In this document: piece after piece, positions 15,194 to 24,506 of the stretch
How positions within the stretch are numbered: position 1 is the stretch's first letter
How the letters are laid out: each line of letters starts with the position of its first letter
Assembly: GCA_900543025.1 (NCBI GenBank)
Contig: UQPP01000003.1
Location: 1-64,000, forward strand
Direction: 5' to 3'
DNA length: 64,000 bases
Source: an uncultured Collinsella sp.
GTDB taxonomy: Bacteria; Actinomycetota; Coriobacteriia; Coriobacteriales; Coriobacteriaceae
Position numbers and translations under genes: made by a program
Notes under the pieces: model-generated
What the model saw: only the letters and a program-made list of their open reading frames with translations
Database searches by the model: none
What the model was told of the DNA's origin: nothing

Positions 15194-17968
15194 GTGAGTC
15201 TCGGCAGCAAACTATCCAATGCAAAGGTCTCCTTTGCGATATTTAAGCGCGACATTAAGCGACTGCTTGTGAACCCCGTTGCCTTGGTGGTTACCCTCGG
15301 CGTGTGCGTTATTCCCTCACTGTATGCCTGGTACAACATCGTGGCAAACTGGGATCCGTACGGAAATACTCAGGGCATCAAGATTGCCATCGCCAACAAC
15401 GATCAGGGCACTCAGAACGACCTGGTGGGCGATCTCAACGCGGGCGACCAGGTCGTCGATCAGCTCAAGGAGAACAATCAGCTGGGCTGGACCTTCGTCG
15501 ATTCGGCGGCCGATGCCAAGGAGGGCGTCGAGAGTGGTGAGTACTATGCGGCCATCGTAATCCCCAAGAACTTCTCGGATAACCTGGTTTCGATGCTCGA
15601 CGGCAACTACCATCAGCCCAAGCTTACGTACTACGTCAATGAGAAGAAGAGCGCCATTGCACCCAAGGTTACCGACACCGGTGCAAGTACCATCGAGAAG
15701 CAGATCAACTCGGAATTTGTCTCCACGGTGGGCGAGACCGTTGCCAGCATTGCCAAGGATGCCGGAGTCGATTTAAAGGACAAGGCAACCCAGACTCGGG
15801 ATTCGTTGGCAAGTTCTGTCTCCGAGGCATCCGATACCTTGGGCGAGGTGCGCGATTCGATTGGCGACATGAATGCCGCCATCGATAAGACGAGTGGCGC
15901 TATCGCCTCGGCTGATGCGGCACTTGCCGGCATGCAGGGTCAGGCGCCGTCACTGACGCAAGCGATCTCTCAGGGCAACGACCTGCTGGGCGAGGCTCGC
16001 ACCACGGCGGGCAACTCTATCGCCTCGCTCTCCAAGGCGCTCTCGGAAGGCAGCCTTGCGCTCACCAAGACGTCGGCCTACGCGAACGCTGCCATCGGCA
16101 AGCTGACGGGCACGGTCACATCTACGACCACCCGTATCGACAATTCGCTTGAGTCTCTCCAAGCGACGATCGACCACAATAAGGCCGTTATCGGGCACTT
16201 GGAAATTCTCGCCAATGACACGTCGACAGGTTCCGAGGAAATTGACGCGCGCATTGTATCGACCATCAATACGCTCCGTGAGCAGAACGAGAAGCTGCAG
16301 AGCATCAAGGACGGTCTGTCCGCGCAGTCGAGCGCCATGGCGAATGACGCCGCGGCTGTTTCGGGCGCCAGCGACGCTATCAATAACGCAATCCAGACCG
16401 GTGCGACCAACCTTGGCCAGGCCCAAACAAGCCTGGGCCAAAACGCGCTGCCGAATGCCTCGAGCGCGCTCGATTCATTTGCCGCCGTCTCGGGTGATCT
16501 GACGGGAATCGTATCTGGCCTTACGCCCACGATTGCAAGCGCGCGCGGTACGCTTTCGCAGCTTAACGCTACGCTCGGCCAGGCCAAGACCACACTGTCC
16601 CAGACCGATTCCTCGCTTGCCAAGGTCCAGGACAAGCTCGCAACCGCCGCCAACGACATCGCGGCGCTACAGACCTCCGAGTCCATGGGCGAGCTGGCCG
16701 ACCTGATGGGCGTCGACGTCAATGACGTCGCAGACTTCATGGCATCTCCGGTTGAGCTCGCGTCCAAGTCGATCTATCCGGTTAAGAGCTTCGGCTCGGG
16801 CATTGCCCCGTTCTATACCAACCTGGCGCTTTGGGTGGGCGGCTACGTGCTTATCGCCATCTACAAGCTCGAGGTCGACCGCGAAGGCATCGGCAGCTTT
16901 ACCGCGCGTCAGGGCTACTTTGGCCGCTGGTTGCTCCTGGTGATCCTGGGCGCGTTGCAGGCCATCATCGTTACGGTAGGCGATCTGGTGATTGGCGTGC
17001 AGTGCGTCAGCCCGCTGCTGTTCGTGCTGGGCGGCATCGCCATTTCGTTCACCTACGTCAATATCATCTATGCGCTGTCCACCACGTTTAAGCATATCGG
17101 CAAGGCTATCGGCGTCATTCTCGTCATCGTGCAGATCCCGGGTTCGTCAGGCATGTACCCCATCGAGATGATGCCCGGCTTCTTCCAGTGGCTGCACCCG
17201 CTGCTGCCCTTTACCTACGGCATCAATCTGCTGCGCGAGACGGTCGGCGGCATGTATTCGTTCAACTACCTGTTTAACCTGTGCATTCTGGGCGTGTTCT
17301 TGATCGTGGCGCTCTTTATCGGCCTGCAGCTGCGTCCGCTGCTGCTCAACCTTAACCTGCTCTTTGATAAACAGCTTTCCACGACCGGTATGATGATTTG
17401 CGAGTCCAACGACCTGCCGCGCCAGCGCTACTCGCTGCGCACGGCCATGCGTGTCATGCTCGATTCCGATTCGTACCGTCGCGAACTGCTCGATCATGCG
17501 GTCGCCTTTGAACATCGCTACCCGTACTACATCAAGGGCGGTTTTGCCGCCGTGGTGGGCGTTCAGGTCCTGCTCTTTGTCCTGTCGACGGTTCTCGATA
17601 TCGACAATAACGGCAAGATCATCCTGCTTGTCATTTGGATCATCTCGGTTATTGCCATCTGCGGCTGGCTTATCAATATCGAATATATCCGCGCGAGCCT
17701 CAATACCCAGATGCGCATCTCGGCGCTTTCGGATGAGGACCTGCGTCGCGAGATGCGCGAACACACGGCCGCCATTCCTGCCGCCCGCCACATGTTTGGC
17801 CTCAACGCCAGCGAGCGTGGTGCCAAGGGCGGCGATCAGTCCACGGGCCGCTTGCCGCATATCGGCTCGCATCGTAAGGCTCAAGATGCCGACGGCGTTG
17901 ACAACGTAAACGGAAACGACGGGGAAACCGCCCCGTTCGGCAAGCACTCCAAAGGAGGTGAGGCATAA
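15194..17968 (+). CDS. YhgE/Pip-family membrane protein 1 (ABC-2-like)
   Basis: A large membrane protein of about 924 residues. A first membrane segment (NPVALVVTLGVCVIPSLYAWYNI) is followed by the Pip signature NWDPYGNT. Then come ~450 residues of extracytoplasmic, coiled-coil-like repeats rich in Ser, Ala, Asp and Thr, five to six membrane segments in an ABC-2-type permease domain, and a further pair of membrane segments with a charged tail. Relatives include the phage-infection protein Pip and YhgE, which is linked to envelope function. The frame opens at 15110; GTG 15194 behind GGATGG is favoured, and ATG 15143 is possible. A second family member starts at the next base after its stop. 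Confidence 0.88.
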   Translation: MSLGSKLSNAKVSFAIFKRDIKRLLVNPVALVVTLGVCVIPSLYAWYNIVANWDPYGNTQGIKIAIANNDQGTQNDLVGDLNAGDQVVDQLKENNQLGWTFVDSAADAKEGVESGEYYAAIVIPKNFSDNLVSMLDGNYHQPKLTYYVNEKKSAIAPKVTDTGASTIEKQINSEFVSTVGETVASIAKDAGVDLKDKATQTRDSLASSVSEASDTLGEVRDSIGDMNAAIDKTSGAIASADAALAGMQGQAPSLTQAISQGNDLLGEARTTAGNSIASLSKALSEGSLALTKTSAYANAAIGKLTGTVTSTTTRIDNSLESLQATIDHNKAVIGHLEILANDTSTGSEEIDARIVSTINTLREQNEKLQSIKDGLSAQSSAMANDAAAVSGASDAINNAIQTGATNLGQAQTSLGQNALPNASSALDSFAAVSGDLTGIVSGLTPTIASARGTLSQLNATLGQAKTTLSQTDSSLAKVQDKLATAANDIAALQTSESMGELADLMGVDVNDVADFMASPVELASKSIYPVKSFGSGIAPFYTNLALWVGGYVLIAIYKLEVDREGIGSFTARQGYFGRWLLLVILGALQAIIVTVGDLVIGVQCVSPLLFVLGGIAISFTYVNIIYALSTTFKHIGKAIGVILVIVQIPGSSGMYPIEMMPGFFQWLHPLLPFTYGINLLRETVGGMYSFNYLFNLCILGVFLIVALFIGLQLRPLLLNLNLLFDKQLSTTGMMICESNDLPRQRYSLRTAMRVMLDSDSYRRELLDHAVAFEHRYPYYIKGGFAAVVGVQVLLFVLSTVLDIDNNGKIILLVIWIISVIAICGWLINIEYIRASLNTQMRISALSDEDLRREMREHTAAIPAARHMFGLNASERGAKGGDQSTGRLPHIGSHRKAQDADGVDNVNGNDGETAPFGKHSKGGEA

Positions 17969-20158
17969 ATGAAGAACATCCTGCATCTGTTTAGGCGCGA
18001 TGTCCAAAACGTGTCTCGCTCCGTGATCGGCTTGATTGTCGTGATGGGCCTCATTATCGTGCCGTGCCTGTACGCGTGGTTTAACATCGCCGGCAGCTGG
18101 GATCCGTACGGCAACACCGGCAATCTTAAGATTGCCGTGGTCAACACCGATGAGGGTTACGAGAGCGATCTGATCCCCGTCGAGGTTAACGTGGGCGAAA
18201 ACGTGACCGCCACCCTACGTGGCAACGAGAGCTTCGATTGGGTTGTGCTTAACGATCGCGAAAAGGCTATCGAGGGCGTTAAGTCGGGCGCGTACTATGC
18301 TGCCGTCGTTATTCCCAAAACGTTTAGCGCTGACATGATGACGCTTTTCTCGACCGACGTGAAACACGCCGATATCGAGTTTTACGAGAACCAGAAGGCC
18401 AACGCCATCGCGCAGATCGTGACCGAGAAGGGTTCGAGCGCCGTTCAGAACCAGGTTAACGAATCTTTTACCGAGACCATTACGAGCATCGGTCTTAAGA
18501 CGGTGTCCAGCCTGCTCGATTACATGAGCACCGACCAGGTCAGCAACTTTATCGCCAACCTGTCCTCGACGCTCGGCGATTCGATTGAGGACCTGCAAGA
18601 CGTTCAGGCTAATGCTTCGTCGCTCGCGGGCATTTTGAGCTCTACGTCCGATTCGCTGACGTCGGCGAGCGGTATGCTCCAGCAGACGGGTACGGTCGAT
18701 GAGTCGACCAAGCAGTTGATGGAGCATGCCAAGAGCGGCATGAGCGATTCCAAAGAAGCGCTGAAGGCCGCCAACGACGCCATCAACGCCGCGATTGACG
18801 GAAGCGCGGGCTCGTTCGACAACGTGTCCGCCGAGCTTGCGAAGGCATTCGATGCCGCGAATCAGCATGTCGACCTTACGGTGTCTCAGCTCAACGATGC
18901 CGCGGCGGCGCTCAATACACGTGCCAAGGATATCGATGAGATGGCCGATCGGCTCCGCAGCCTTGCCGACCAGGTGAGCGATGAGAATTTGAAGGGCGGC
19001 CTCAAGTCCGCCGCGACGTCGCTGGACAGAATCGCCGTTGAGTACCGCAACAATGCCAAGGATCTGGCGGCCACCGCGAAGTCTCTCTCCGATAGCATGG
19101 CCGAGGTCAACAACTCGCGTGCCGAGGTCGATCAGGCCATCGCCGATGCCAAGGCCGGTATCGCGGGTGCCAAATCCGATTACGATTCCACGTTCTCGGT
19201 TAAGGCCAAGGAGCTCAAGAAGACCGTCTCGGGGGTTCTGGATTCACTGAATGGTATTTCGGGCGATCTGGATAGTGCCGTAGACGACCTGACCGACGCA
19301 TCCGGTTCGCTGGCAAAGGGCCTCTCTAAGGCTGCAAAGCTGGTCAACAAGGCTTCCGATCAGCTGGGCGAGGCGTCGGACAAGATCAGCGCGTTTAAGG
19401 ACGAGCTCGACGGCGCCTTGATGTCGGATGACCTCGCTACGATCAAGACGATGATCGGCAATGATCCCGAGGGTCTGGCCGTGTCGCTTTCCGGCCCCGT
19501 CGCGCTCGACCGCAAGCCGGTCTATCCGATTCGCAATTACGGTTCGGCCATGGCGCCGTTCTACACGATTCTGTCGCTATGGGTCGGCTCGATCGTACTG
19601 GCGGCCATGATGAAGGTCTCGGTTGACGATGAGCTCATCAACGAGCTCATCCCCGTGCGCCTGCACGAGATCTACCTGGGTCGTTACCTGTTCTTTGGCG
19701 GTTTGGCCCTGCTACAGGCGACGCTCGTGTGCGCGGGCGACATCCTGTTCTTTGGCATTCAGTGCGACAACCCGCTGCAGTTTGTGTTGGCGGGCTGGGT
19801 CGCGAGTCTCGTGTTCTCCAATATCGTCTACACGCTTACGGTGTCGTTTGGCGATATCGGCAAGGCGCTCGCTGTCGTGCTGTTGGTCATGCAGGTCGGT
19901 GGTTCGGGCGGCACATTCCCCATCGAGATGACCGGCCCTGTGTTCCAGGCGATCTATCCGTTCTTGCCGTTCACTCACGGTATCAACGCCATGCATGCCG
20001 CCATGGCTGGCGCCTACCATATGGAGTACTGGGTTGAGCTGGGTATTCTGGCGAGCTATCTGGTTCCGTCGCTAGCCCTGGGCGTCGTCTTCCGCCGTCC
20101 GGTCATCAAAGCCAACGACTGGATTATCGAAAAGCTGGAGTCGACAAAGCTAATTTGA
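17969..20158 (+). CDS. YhgE/Pip-family membrane protein 2
   Basis: A 729-residue paralogue of the preceding protein. Its start is immediately after the upstream TAA and is preceded by a strong AAAGGAGGTGAGG. Residues ~18-40 form the first membrane segment, followed by SWDPYGNTGNLKIAVVNTD, a close match to the same site in protein 1. A long Ser/Ala/Asp-rich coiled-coil-like region spans ~190-480, and an ABC-2-like group of about five membrane segments fills ~520-715. It lacks the extra C-terminal pair seen in protein 1. Tight coupling suggests a complex of the two, spanning membrane and cell wall. Substrate or role is unknown. Confidence 0.88.
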   Translation: MKNILHLFRRDVQNVSRSVIGLIVVMGLIIVPCLYAWFNIAGSWDPYGNTGNLKIAVVNTDEGYESDLIPVEVNVGENVTATLRGNESFDWVVLNDREKAIEGVKSGAYYAAVVIPKTFSADMMTLFSTDVKHADIEFYENQKANAIAQIVTEKGSSAVQNQVNESFTETITSIGLKTVSSLLDYMSTDQVSNFIANLSSTLGDSIEDLQDVQANASSLAGILSSTSDSLTSASGMLQQTGTVDESTKQLMEHAKSGMSDSKEALKAANDAINAAIDGSAGSFDNVSAELAKAFDAANQHVDLTVSQLNDAAAALNTRAKDIDEMADRLRSLADQVSDENLKGGLKSAATSLDRIAVEYRNNAKDLAATAKSLSDSMAEVNNSRAEVDQAIADAKAGIAGAKSDYDSTFSVKAKELKKTVSGVLDSLNGISGDLDSAVDDLTDASGSLAKGLSKAAKLVNKASDQLGEASDKISAFKDELDGALMSDDLATIKTMIGNDPEGLAVSLSGPVALDRKPVYPIRNYGSAMAPFYTILSLWVGSIVLAAMMKVSVDDELINELIPVRLHEIYLGRYLFFGGLALLQATLVCAGDILFFGIQCDNPLQFVLAGWVASLVFSNIVYTLTVSFGDIGKALAVVLLVMQVGGSGGTFPIEMTGPVFQAIYPFLPFTHGINAMHAAMAGAYHMEYWVELGILASYLVPSLALGVVFRRPVIKANDWIIEKLESTKLI

Positions 20159-20194
20159 TGCGGCAGCGTTAACGCTGATGCAGCGTCGGCCGGT

Positions 20195-20216
20195 CCGCCG
20201 TTCGGTAGAACGGCGG
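20195..20216. repeat. CCGCCGTTC hairpin, copy 2
   Basis: CCGCCGTTC-GGTA-GAACGGCGG has the same 9-bp stem as 14758-14779. A perfect 14-base palindrome CAGCGTTAACGCTG lies just before it at 20164-20177. Confidence 0.6.
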
Positions 20217-20272
20217 AACAAAACGCTTTAGCGGGCTGGATTGCGTGGGTTGCTTGGTTGTTGCTACAGTAG

Positions 20273-20308
20273 CGGGGCGTGCCGGGGGTCCGGTGCGCCC
20301 CGTTTTTA
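20273..20308 (+). terminator. Terminator of the YhgE/Pip pair
   Basis: CGGGGCG and CGCCCCG pair around a GC-rich loop and are followed by TTTTTATTTG. Confidence 0.75.
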
Positions 20309-20378
20309 TTTGACCATGAGGCGGCACGCAGCCATACGCGTGCGGACACCACGCCCAGATTGAGTGTGAGGATGTTCC

Positions 20379-21362
20379 ATGGCCCAATACGCTGCCAACG
20401 AAATCGAAAACTTGCCCGATAGCCCTGTAGCCCGCGAAGACCTGGGTGCCGGTGGTGCCTCTCGCGGTGCCGGCGCACGCTCGCCGCTGTTCTGGAAGGT
20501 CCTGCTACTTTCGGTGGCGGTCGTTTGGGGTTACTCCTTTACCACTATGAAGGGCGCGCTCGACACCATTCCGGCGTTCGAGCTGGTCTACGTTCGCTTT
20601 CTCCCGGCATCACTGGTAATGTTTGCCATTTTCCATAAGCGCATCGTCGCTCATTTCAATGCCCGCAACCTGATCGTCGGGCTTGGCATGGGCGCGCTCA
20701 TGTGGGGTGCCTACGGTTTGCAGACGGTCGGCCTGGCGCAGACCACGGCAGGCAAGAATGCTTTTTTGACGGGCACGTATTGCATCCTTGTGCCGTTCGC
20801 GAGCTATTTTCTGAGCGGCGAAAAGCTCACCCGCTACAACCTGGGTGCAGCACTGCTGTGCTTGGCGGGCATTGGCCTGGTGGCGCTCGATAGCGTCGAG
20901 TTCAACATCGGTGACGTCATTACGCTGGCGGGTGCGATCTTTTTCGCCATCCAGATGGCGGTGACCGCCAAGTACGGTCGCAAAATGGACATCAACGTCA
21001 TCACGTTTTGGATGTTTATGGGCAACGGCGTGCTGAGCCTGGTCTCGTCGCTGCTATTCGAGACCCAAGCGCCTCTGTCCGTGTGGACGCCGAGCTTTAT
21101 CGGTGCGATGGCGTTTCTCTCGGTGGGCTGTACGTGCGTGGCCCTGCTCATCCAAAACGTCGGCCTGGCGCATGTCCCGGCCTCGACGGGCTCGCTGCTC
21201 CTTTCCATGGAGTCGCCTTCGGGTGCGCTGTTCTCGGTGCTGCTGATGGGGGAGGCGCTCACCTCGCGCCTGCTCGCCGGCTTCGCCCTCATCTTCCTAT
21301 CGATTATTTTGAGCGAGACGCATTTCGACTTTTTGCGCAAAAAGCCGCGAACGCGATTGTAA
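20379..21362 (+). CDS. EamA/DMT-family transporter
   Basis: A 327-residue inner-membrane permease of the drug/metabolite transporter superfamily. After a ~40-residue polar N terminus there are about ten hydrophobic segments in two EamA repeats. Repeat 1 carries the typical WGYSFTTMKGAL and LPASLVMF; repeat 2 ends with SPSGALFSVLLMGEALTSRLLAGFALI. GTGAGGA lies 7 bases before ATG. It is a single-gene unit between terminators. Family members export or import amino acids, purines or other small metabolites; the substrate here cannot be told. Confidence 0.88.
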   Translation: MAQYAANEIENLPDSPVAREDLGAGGASRGAGARSPLFWKVLLLSVAVVWGYSFTTMKGALDTIPAFELVYVRFLPASLVMFAIFHKRIVAHFNARNLIVGLGMGALMWGAYGLQTVGLAQTTAGKNAFLTGTYCILVPFASYFLSGEKLTRYNLGAALLCLAGIGLVALDSVEFNIGDVITLAGAIFFAIQMAVTAKYGRKMDINVITFWMFMGNGVLSLVSSLLFETQAPLSVWTPSFIGAMAFLSVGCTCVALLIQNVGLAHVPASTGSLLLSMESPSGALFSVLLMGEALTSRLLAGFALIFLSIILSETHFDFLRKKPRTRL

Positions 21363-21373
21363 ACAACTTGTTG

Positions 21374-21401
21374 CGCCGCCCTTCTGGGGTGGCGTTTTTT
21401 T
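21374..21401 (+). terminator. Terminator of the EamA gene
   Basis: CGCC(G)CCC pairs with GGGGTGGCG around TTCT and is followed by seven T. Confidence 0.8.
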
Positions 21402-21479
21402 ATGCCTCGCCTTTAAAGTTATGCATTGCACTTTAGAACATGAAAGTGCCTACTGCTAAAACTTCACTGGAGGGCATCT

Positions 21480-22775
21480 ATGGCACCAGCTCTGTCCGAT
21501 TTTCAACCACAATCAGCGCCCAAGGCCACCGCGGCGGCGCAGGCCGCCATTGGTGACGGTCTTGTTGCAGAGGCTCAGGCTTTTGCAGGCGAGCTCGCTG
21601 CGTGGCGACACGATTTGCACCAGATGCCCGAGCTGGGTAATAGCCTCCCGCAGACCTCTGCGTATATCCAAGCGCGCCTGACCGAGATGGACATTCCGTT
21701 TGCCACGCTCGTCGATGGTTCCTGTGTTGTGGGCCTTGTCGGTGCCGGTGCCACCGCGGCCCAAGGCAATGGCGTCTGCACGGACGAACAGGCCGGAACG
21801 GTCGTTATGTTGCGTGGCGACATGGACGCCCTGCCCGTTGTCGAGGAATCCGGCGAGCCCTTTGCCTCCACCAATGGTTGCATGCATGCTTGCGGTCACG
21901 ATATGCACGCGACGGCGCTGCTTGGTGCGGCGCGCCTGCTCAAGGCCCGCGAGGCCGAGCTCGTCGACGCCAATGCCACCGTCAAACTGCTGTTCCAGCC
22001 GGGTGAGGAGACCTTTGAGGGAGCACGCGCTGCCATCGTCGACGGCTTGCTCGAGAACCCGCGTCCTCAGGCTGCCTTTGCCATGCACGTTAACAGCCAA
22101 TCGCCGCTTGGCCTGGTGCTCTATGGGAGCCCGGCGCTCTCGGGCGTGTACGGTTTCCGCATCACGCTGCAGGGCAAGGGTGGCCACGGTTCCAGCCCCG
22201 AGATCTGCATCGACCCCATCACGGCCGGCGTCCATGTGCACCTGGCGCTTCAGGAGCTTATCGCTCGCGAAGTGCCGGCGGCCAAGGAGGTCGCACTGAC
22301 CGTGGGTAAGTTTGCCGGTGGTCAAGCGGCCAACGTCATCCCAGATACCTGCGTGCTCGAAGGCACGCTGCGCGGCTTCGACGTTGAGCTCATGGAGCAC
22401 CTCAAGGAGCGTATCGCCGAGGTCGTCAACGGCGTGGCCGCAACGTATCGCACGCCGGCCACCATCGAGACGCTCTCGGATGTTCCCCCGCTCGTGCTCG
22501 ATGACGACATGACCCAGGCTTCGCTTGGCTACGTGGGTGCGACGCTGCCCAAGGCCGCCTTCTTGCCGCTGTTCCATGCCATGGCGAGCGAGGACTTTGC
22601 GCTTATCTCGAGCGAGATACCGAGCGCGTACTTTACAATCGGCGCAGCTGTGACCGATACGGACGAGCACTTTGCCCAACACCATCCCAAGGCACGCTTT
22701 AGCGATGCCGAGCTGCCGCTCGGCGCCGCGGCTTACACGGCGGTCGCTTTGGGCTATATCGCCGACCACCGGTAG
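21480..22775 (+). CDS. M20D-family amidohydrolase
   Basis: A 431-residue zinc or manganese peptidase-like hydrolase of the aminoacylase/hippurate hydrolase group. The RHDLHQMPELG motif near residues 43-53, HACGHDMHATALLG near 138-151 (metal His and catalytic Asp-His) and FQPGEETFEGA near 175 are visible. A dimerisation-domain stretch GKGGHGSSPE and the late MASEDFA motif complete the family pattern. GGAGGG precedes ATG by 6 bases. Such enzymes cleave N-acyl amino acids, hippurate or amino-benzoyl conjugates. Substrate is unknown. An MFS gene follows after a family A inverted repeat. Confidence 0.9.
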   Translation: MAPALSDFQPQSAPKATAAAQAAIGDGLVAEAQAFAGELAAWRHDLHQMPELGNSLPQTSAYIQARLTEMDIPFATLVDGSCVVGLVGAGATAAQGNGVCTDEQAGTVVMLRGDMDALPVVEESGEPFASTNGCMHACGHDMHATALLGAARLLKAREAELVDANATVKLLFQPGEETFEGARAAIVDGLLENPRPQAAFAMHVNSQSPLGLVLYGSPALSGVYGFRITLQGKGGHGSSPEICIDPITAGVHVHLALQELIAREVPAAKEVALTVGKFAGGQAANVIPDTCVLEGTLRGFDVELMEHLKERIAEVVNGVAATYRTPATIETLSDVPPLVLDDDMTQASLGYVGATLPKAAFLPLFHAMASEDFALISSEIPSAYFTIGAAVTDTDEHFAQHHPKARFSDAELPLGAAAYTAVALGYIADHR

Positions 22776-22777
22776 CA

Positions 22778-22849
22778 CCCAACCTTGCCTTTCAAGCCTG
22801 CGGGCATGGCCATAAGGCCTATGCCCTTGTCTTTCAAGGCAATCTTGGG
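22778..22849. repeat. Long inverted repeat, family A, copy 2
   Basis: An imperfect 72-bp palindrome starting 2 bases after the amidohydrolase stop. Outer CCCAA/TTGGG is followed by TTGCC/GGCAA, a mismatched part (TTTCAAG against CTTTCAAG), and the core GGGCAT/ATGCCC with apical GGCCATAAGGCC. The core aligns with copy 1 at 14795-14894. A separate GC hairpin (GCCGG/CCGGC) lies at about 22854-22867. Confidence 0.7.
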
Positions 22850-22897
22850 CACTGCCGGCGCCCGGCGCAGGCTATTCGTTTGTTTAAAAGGAGCAGT

Positions 22898-24202
22898 ATG
22901 TCCCGGCAGCATAAATTCTTCCCTGGTTGGCTCGTCGTGGCCTCCGGCTTTGTCATCATGGCCACGTGCTACACGATTTTCGTTAACTGCATGAGTCTGT
23001 TCCAGCCGCTCATCGTCAGCGACTTGGGCATTTCTCTTGCGCAGTACAACATCTCCAACGCCATCTCCACCGTGGTGAGCGTTATCGGCTCACTTGTGAT
23101 CGGTCATGTGGCCGATAAAGTGAGCGGTCGCGTTTTGGGCTCCCTCACTGTTATCGCCACCTCTGCCGTTCTTGCCGGCATGAGCTTTGTCGGTGAGCTG
23201 TGGCAGGTCTACGTGCTCTTTGCCGTCTCGGGCTGCTTTGCCGTCGCCTCGACCCGACTGCTCATTAGCCTTGTGACCGCCAACTGGTTTACTGCTAAGC
23301 GAGGCCTTGCCATCTCCATCGCACTTTCTGGCTCGGGCTTTGGCGGCGCTATTCTGTCTCCCATCGGGAGCTCGCTTATCGTGAGCGTTGGCTGGCGTTC
23401 TGCCTTCCTGGTGCTCGCGGCTATCTGCATGGTGGCGGCGCTGCCCATCACGGCCTATTCCTTCCGCACCAAACCTTCCGAGATGGGCCTTAAGCCGCTC
23501 GGCGAGAACCCGGGCGATCCGTCTGTTTCCACCGCGGGCGATAAGGACGAGCATACGGCCCCCGAGGTCAGCGTCGGTTGGTCACGCATTAAGAAGAGCC
23601 CGGCATTCTGGCTGCTCGTTGTGGCATTCCTCTTTATGGGCCTTGTCAATGGCGCCATCCTGCCCAACCAGGTTACGAATATGACGAGCGTCACCGTCAA
23701 CGGTGCCAAGATCGTCACGGGCGGCCACGACCCCATGTGGGCAGGCACCGTGCTTTCGGCCTACATGGTTACCGTCGTTATCGCTAAGATCTCCCTTGGC
23801 GCCATCTATGATCGATTTGGCCTGCGTTTTGGCAATGTGTTGGGGTCCGTTGCGTGCATCGTCGCCTGCGTCGCCCTGTGCTTCCCCGCGACCGATCTTG
23901 GTCCCATCGTGGCTGCCGTGAGCTTTGGTGTCGGAACGTGCATGGGCACCATCACGCCTACTATTGCCGCGTCCAAGCAGTTTGGCATGGCCGACCTCGG
24001 CAAGGTCACGGGCACCATTACCTCGCTCGAGATGGTCGGCGGCACCGTGGGCGCCATCGTCTCGGGCGTGCTGTTCGATGCCACGGGATCCTTTGCGAGC
24101 GCCTGGATTGTGTGCCTGGCGTGCTCCGTGGTCATGCTCGTGTTCCTGCTGGCATCCGAGCCCATCGCCGCCAAGCTGCGCGCGAGCGTGGCGGGGGAGT
24201 AG
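22898..24202 (+). CDS. MFS transporter, oxalate/formate antiporter-like
   Basis: A 434-residue major-facilitator permease with about twelve membrane segments. Segment 2-3 carries the MFS signature GHVADKVSGRVLG, and the second half has AIYDRFGLRFGNVLG at the equivalent place. A central polar loop near residues 200-225 divides the halves. The pattern resembles the OFA (oxalate:formate antiporter) family, which exchanges small carboxylates. AAAAGGAG lies 4 bases before ATG 22898. It may take up a product of the neighbouring amidohydrolase, but that is speculation. Confidence 0.87.
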   Translation: MSRQHKFFPGWLVVASGFVIMATCYTIFVNCMSLFQPLIVSDLGISLAQYNISNAISTVVSVIGSLVIGHVADKVSGRVLGSLTVIATSAVLAGMSFVGELWQVYVLFAVSGCFAVASTRLLISLVTANWFTAKRGLAISIALSGSGFGGAILSPIGSSLIVSVGWRSAFLVLAAICMVAALPITAYSFRTKPSEMGLKPLGENPGDPSVSTAGDKDEHTAPEVSVGWSRIKKSPAFWLLVVAFLFMGLVNGAILPNQVTNMTSVTVNGAKIVTGGHDPMWAGTVLSAYMVTVVIAKISLGAIYDRFGLRFGNVLGSVACIVACVALCFPATDLGPIVAAVSFGVGTCMGTITPTIAASKQFGMADLGKVTGTITSLEMVGGTVGAIVSGVLFDATGSFASAWIVCLACSVVMLVFLLASEPIAAKLRASVAGE

Positions 24203-24239
24203 ACGTCCGTCGCTCTTTTCTGTTCGCCCCGTTCTGTCC

Positions 24240-24299
24240 GTGGCTGCCCTGGAAGCCGAATGGATGCTCGTACCATCATTCGGTTTCCAAGGCGGCCAC
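24240..24299. repeat. Inverted repeat after the MFS gene
   Basis: GTGGC...GGAAGCCGAATG pairs with CATTCGGTTTCC...GCCAC over 23 positions when G-U pairs are allowed. It is the first of three large hairpins in a row before hisS. Confidence 0.7.
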
Positions 24300-24311
24300 G
24301 TGCCTACGAAA

Positions 24312-24375
24312 TGATCCGCTTTCCTCCGTCCCCAACAGATCACGTGATCCGAAGGGGACGGAGGAAAGCGGATCA
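24312..24375. repeat. 31-bp GGGGACGGAGGAAA unit, two inverted copies
   Basis: Two 31-bp units lie head to head. The left (24312-24342, reverse complement) and the right (24345-24375) both have TGATC ends and the core GGGGACGGAGGAAA. They form a 22-bp perfect arm around AACAGATCACGTGATCCGAA. Related single units occur at 49304-49334 and 57382-57412. Confidence 0.8.
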
Positions 24376-24381
24376 CAAATA

Positions 24382-24452
24382 GCGGCGGCGCGTCTGGCCG
24401 AACGAGCCCCCATACCCTCGTTCGGTCAGACGCGCCGCCGCGTTTTGTTTTT
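24382..24452 (+). terminator. Long-stem terminator before hisS
   Basis: GCGGCGGCGCGTCTG...CGAACGAG pairs with CTCGTTCG...CAGACGCGCCGCCGC over about 25 bp with one G-U pair and is followed by TTTTGTTTTTG. The stem is much longer than needed for a normal terminator. Confidence 0.75.
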
Positions 24453-24506
24453 GTGCCGTATAATGACCACTACCTATGACGCGATACAAAAGAAAGGTGT
24501 TTGCCC

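Noticed and set aside
15194..20158. Prophage or phage-receptor locus suggested by the name Pip (phage infection protein)
   Set aside because: Only the family name points to phage. No integrase, capsid, terminase or lysis gene is near; these are membrane proteins of the host.
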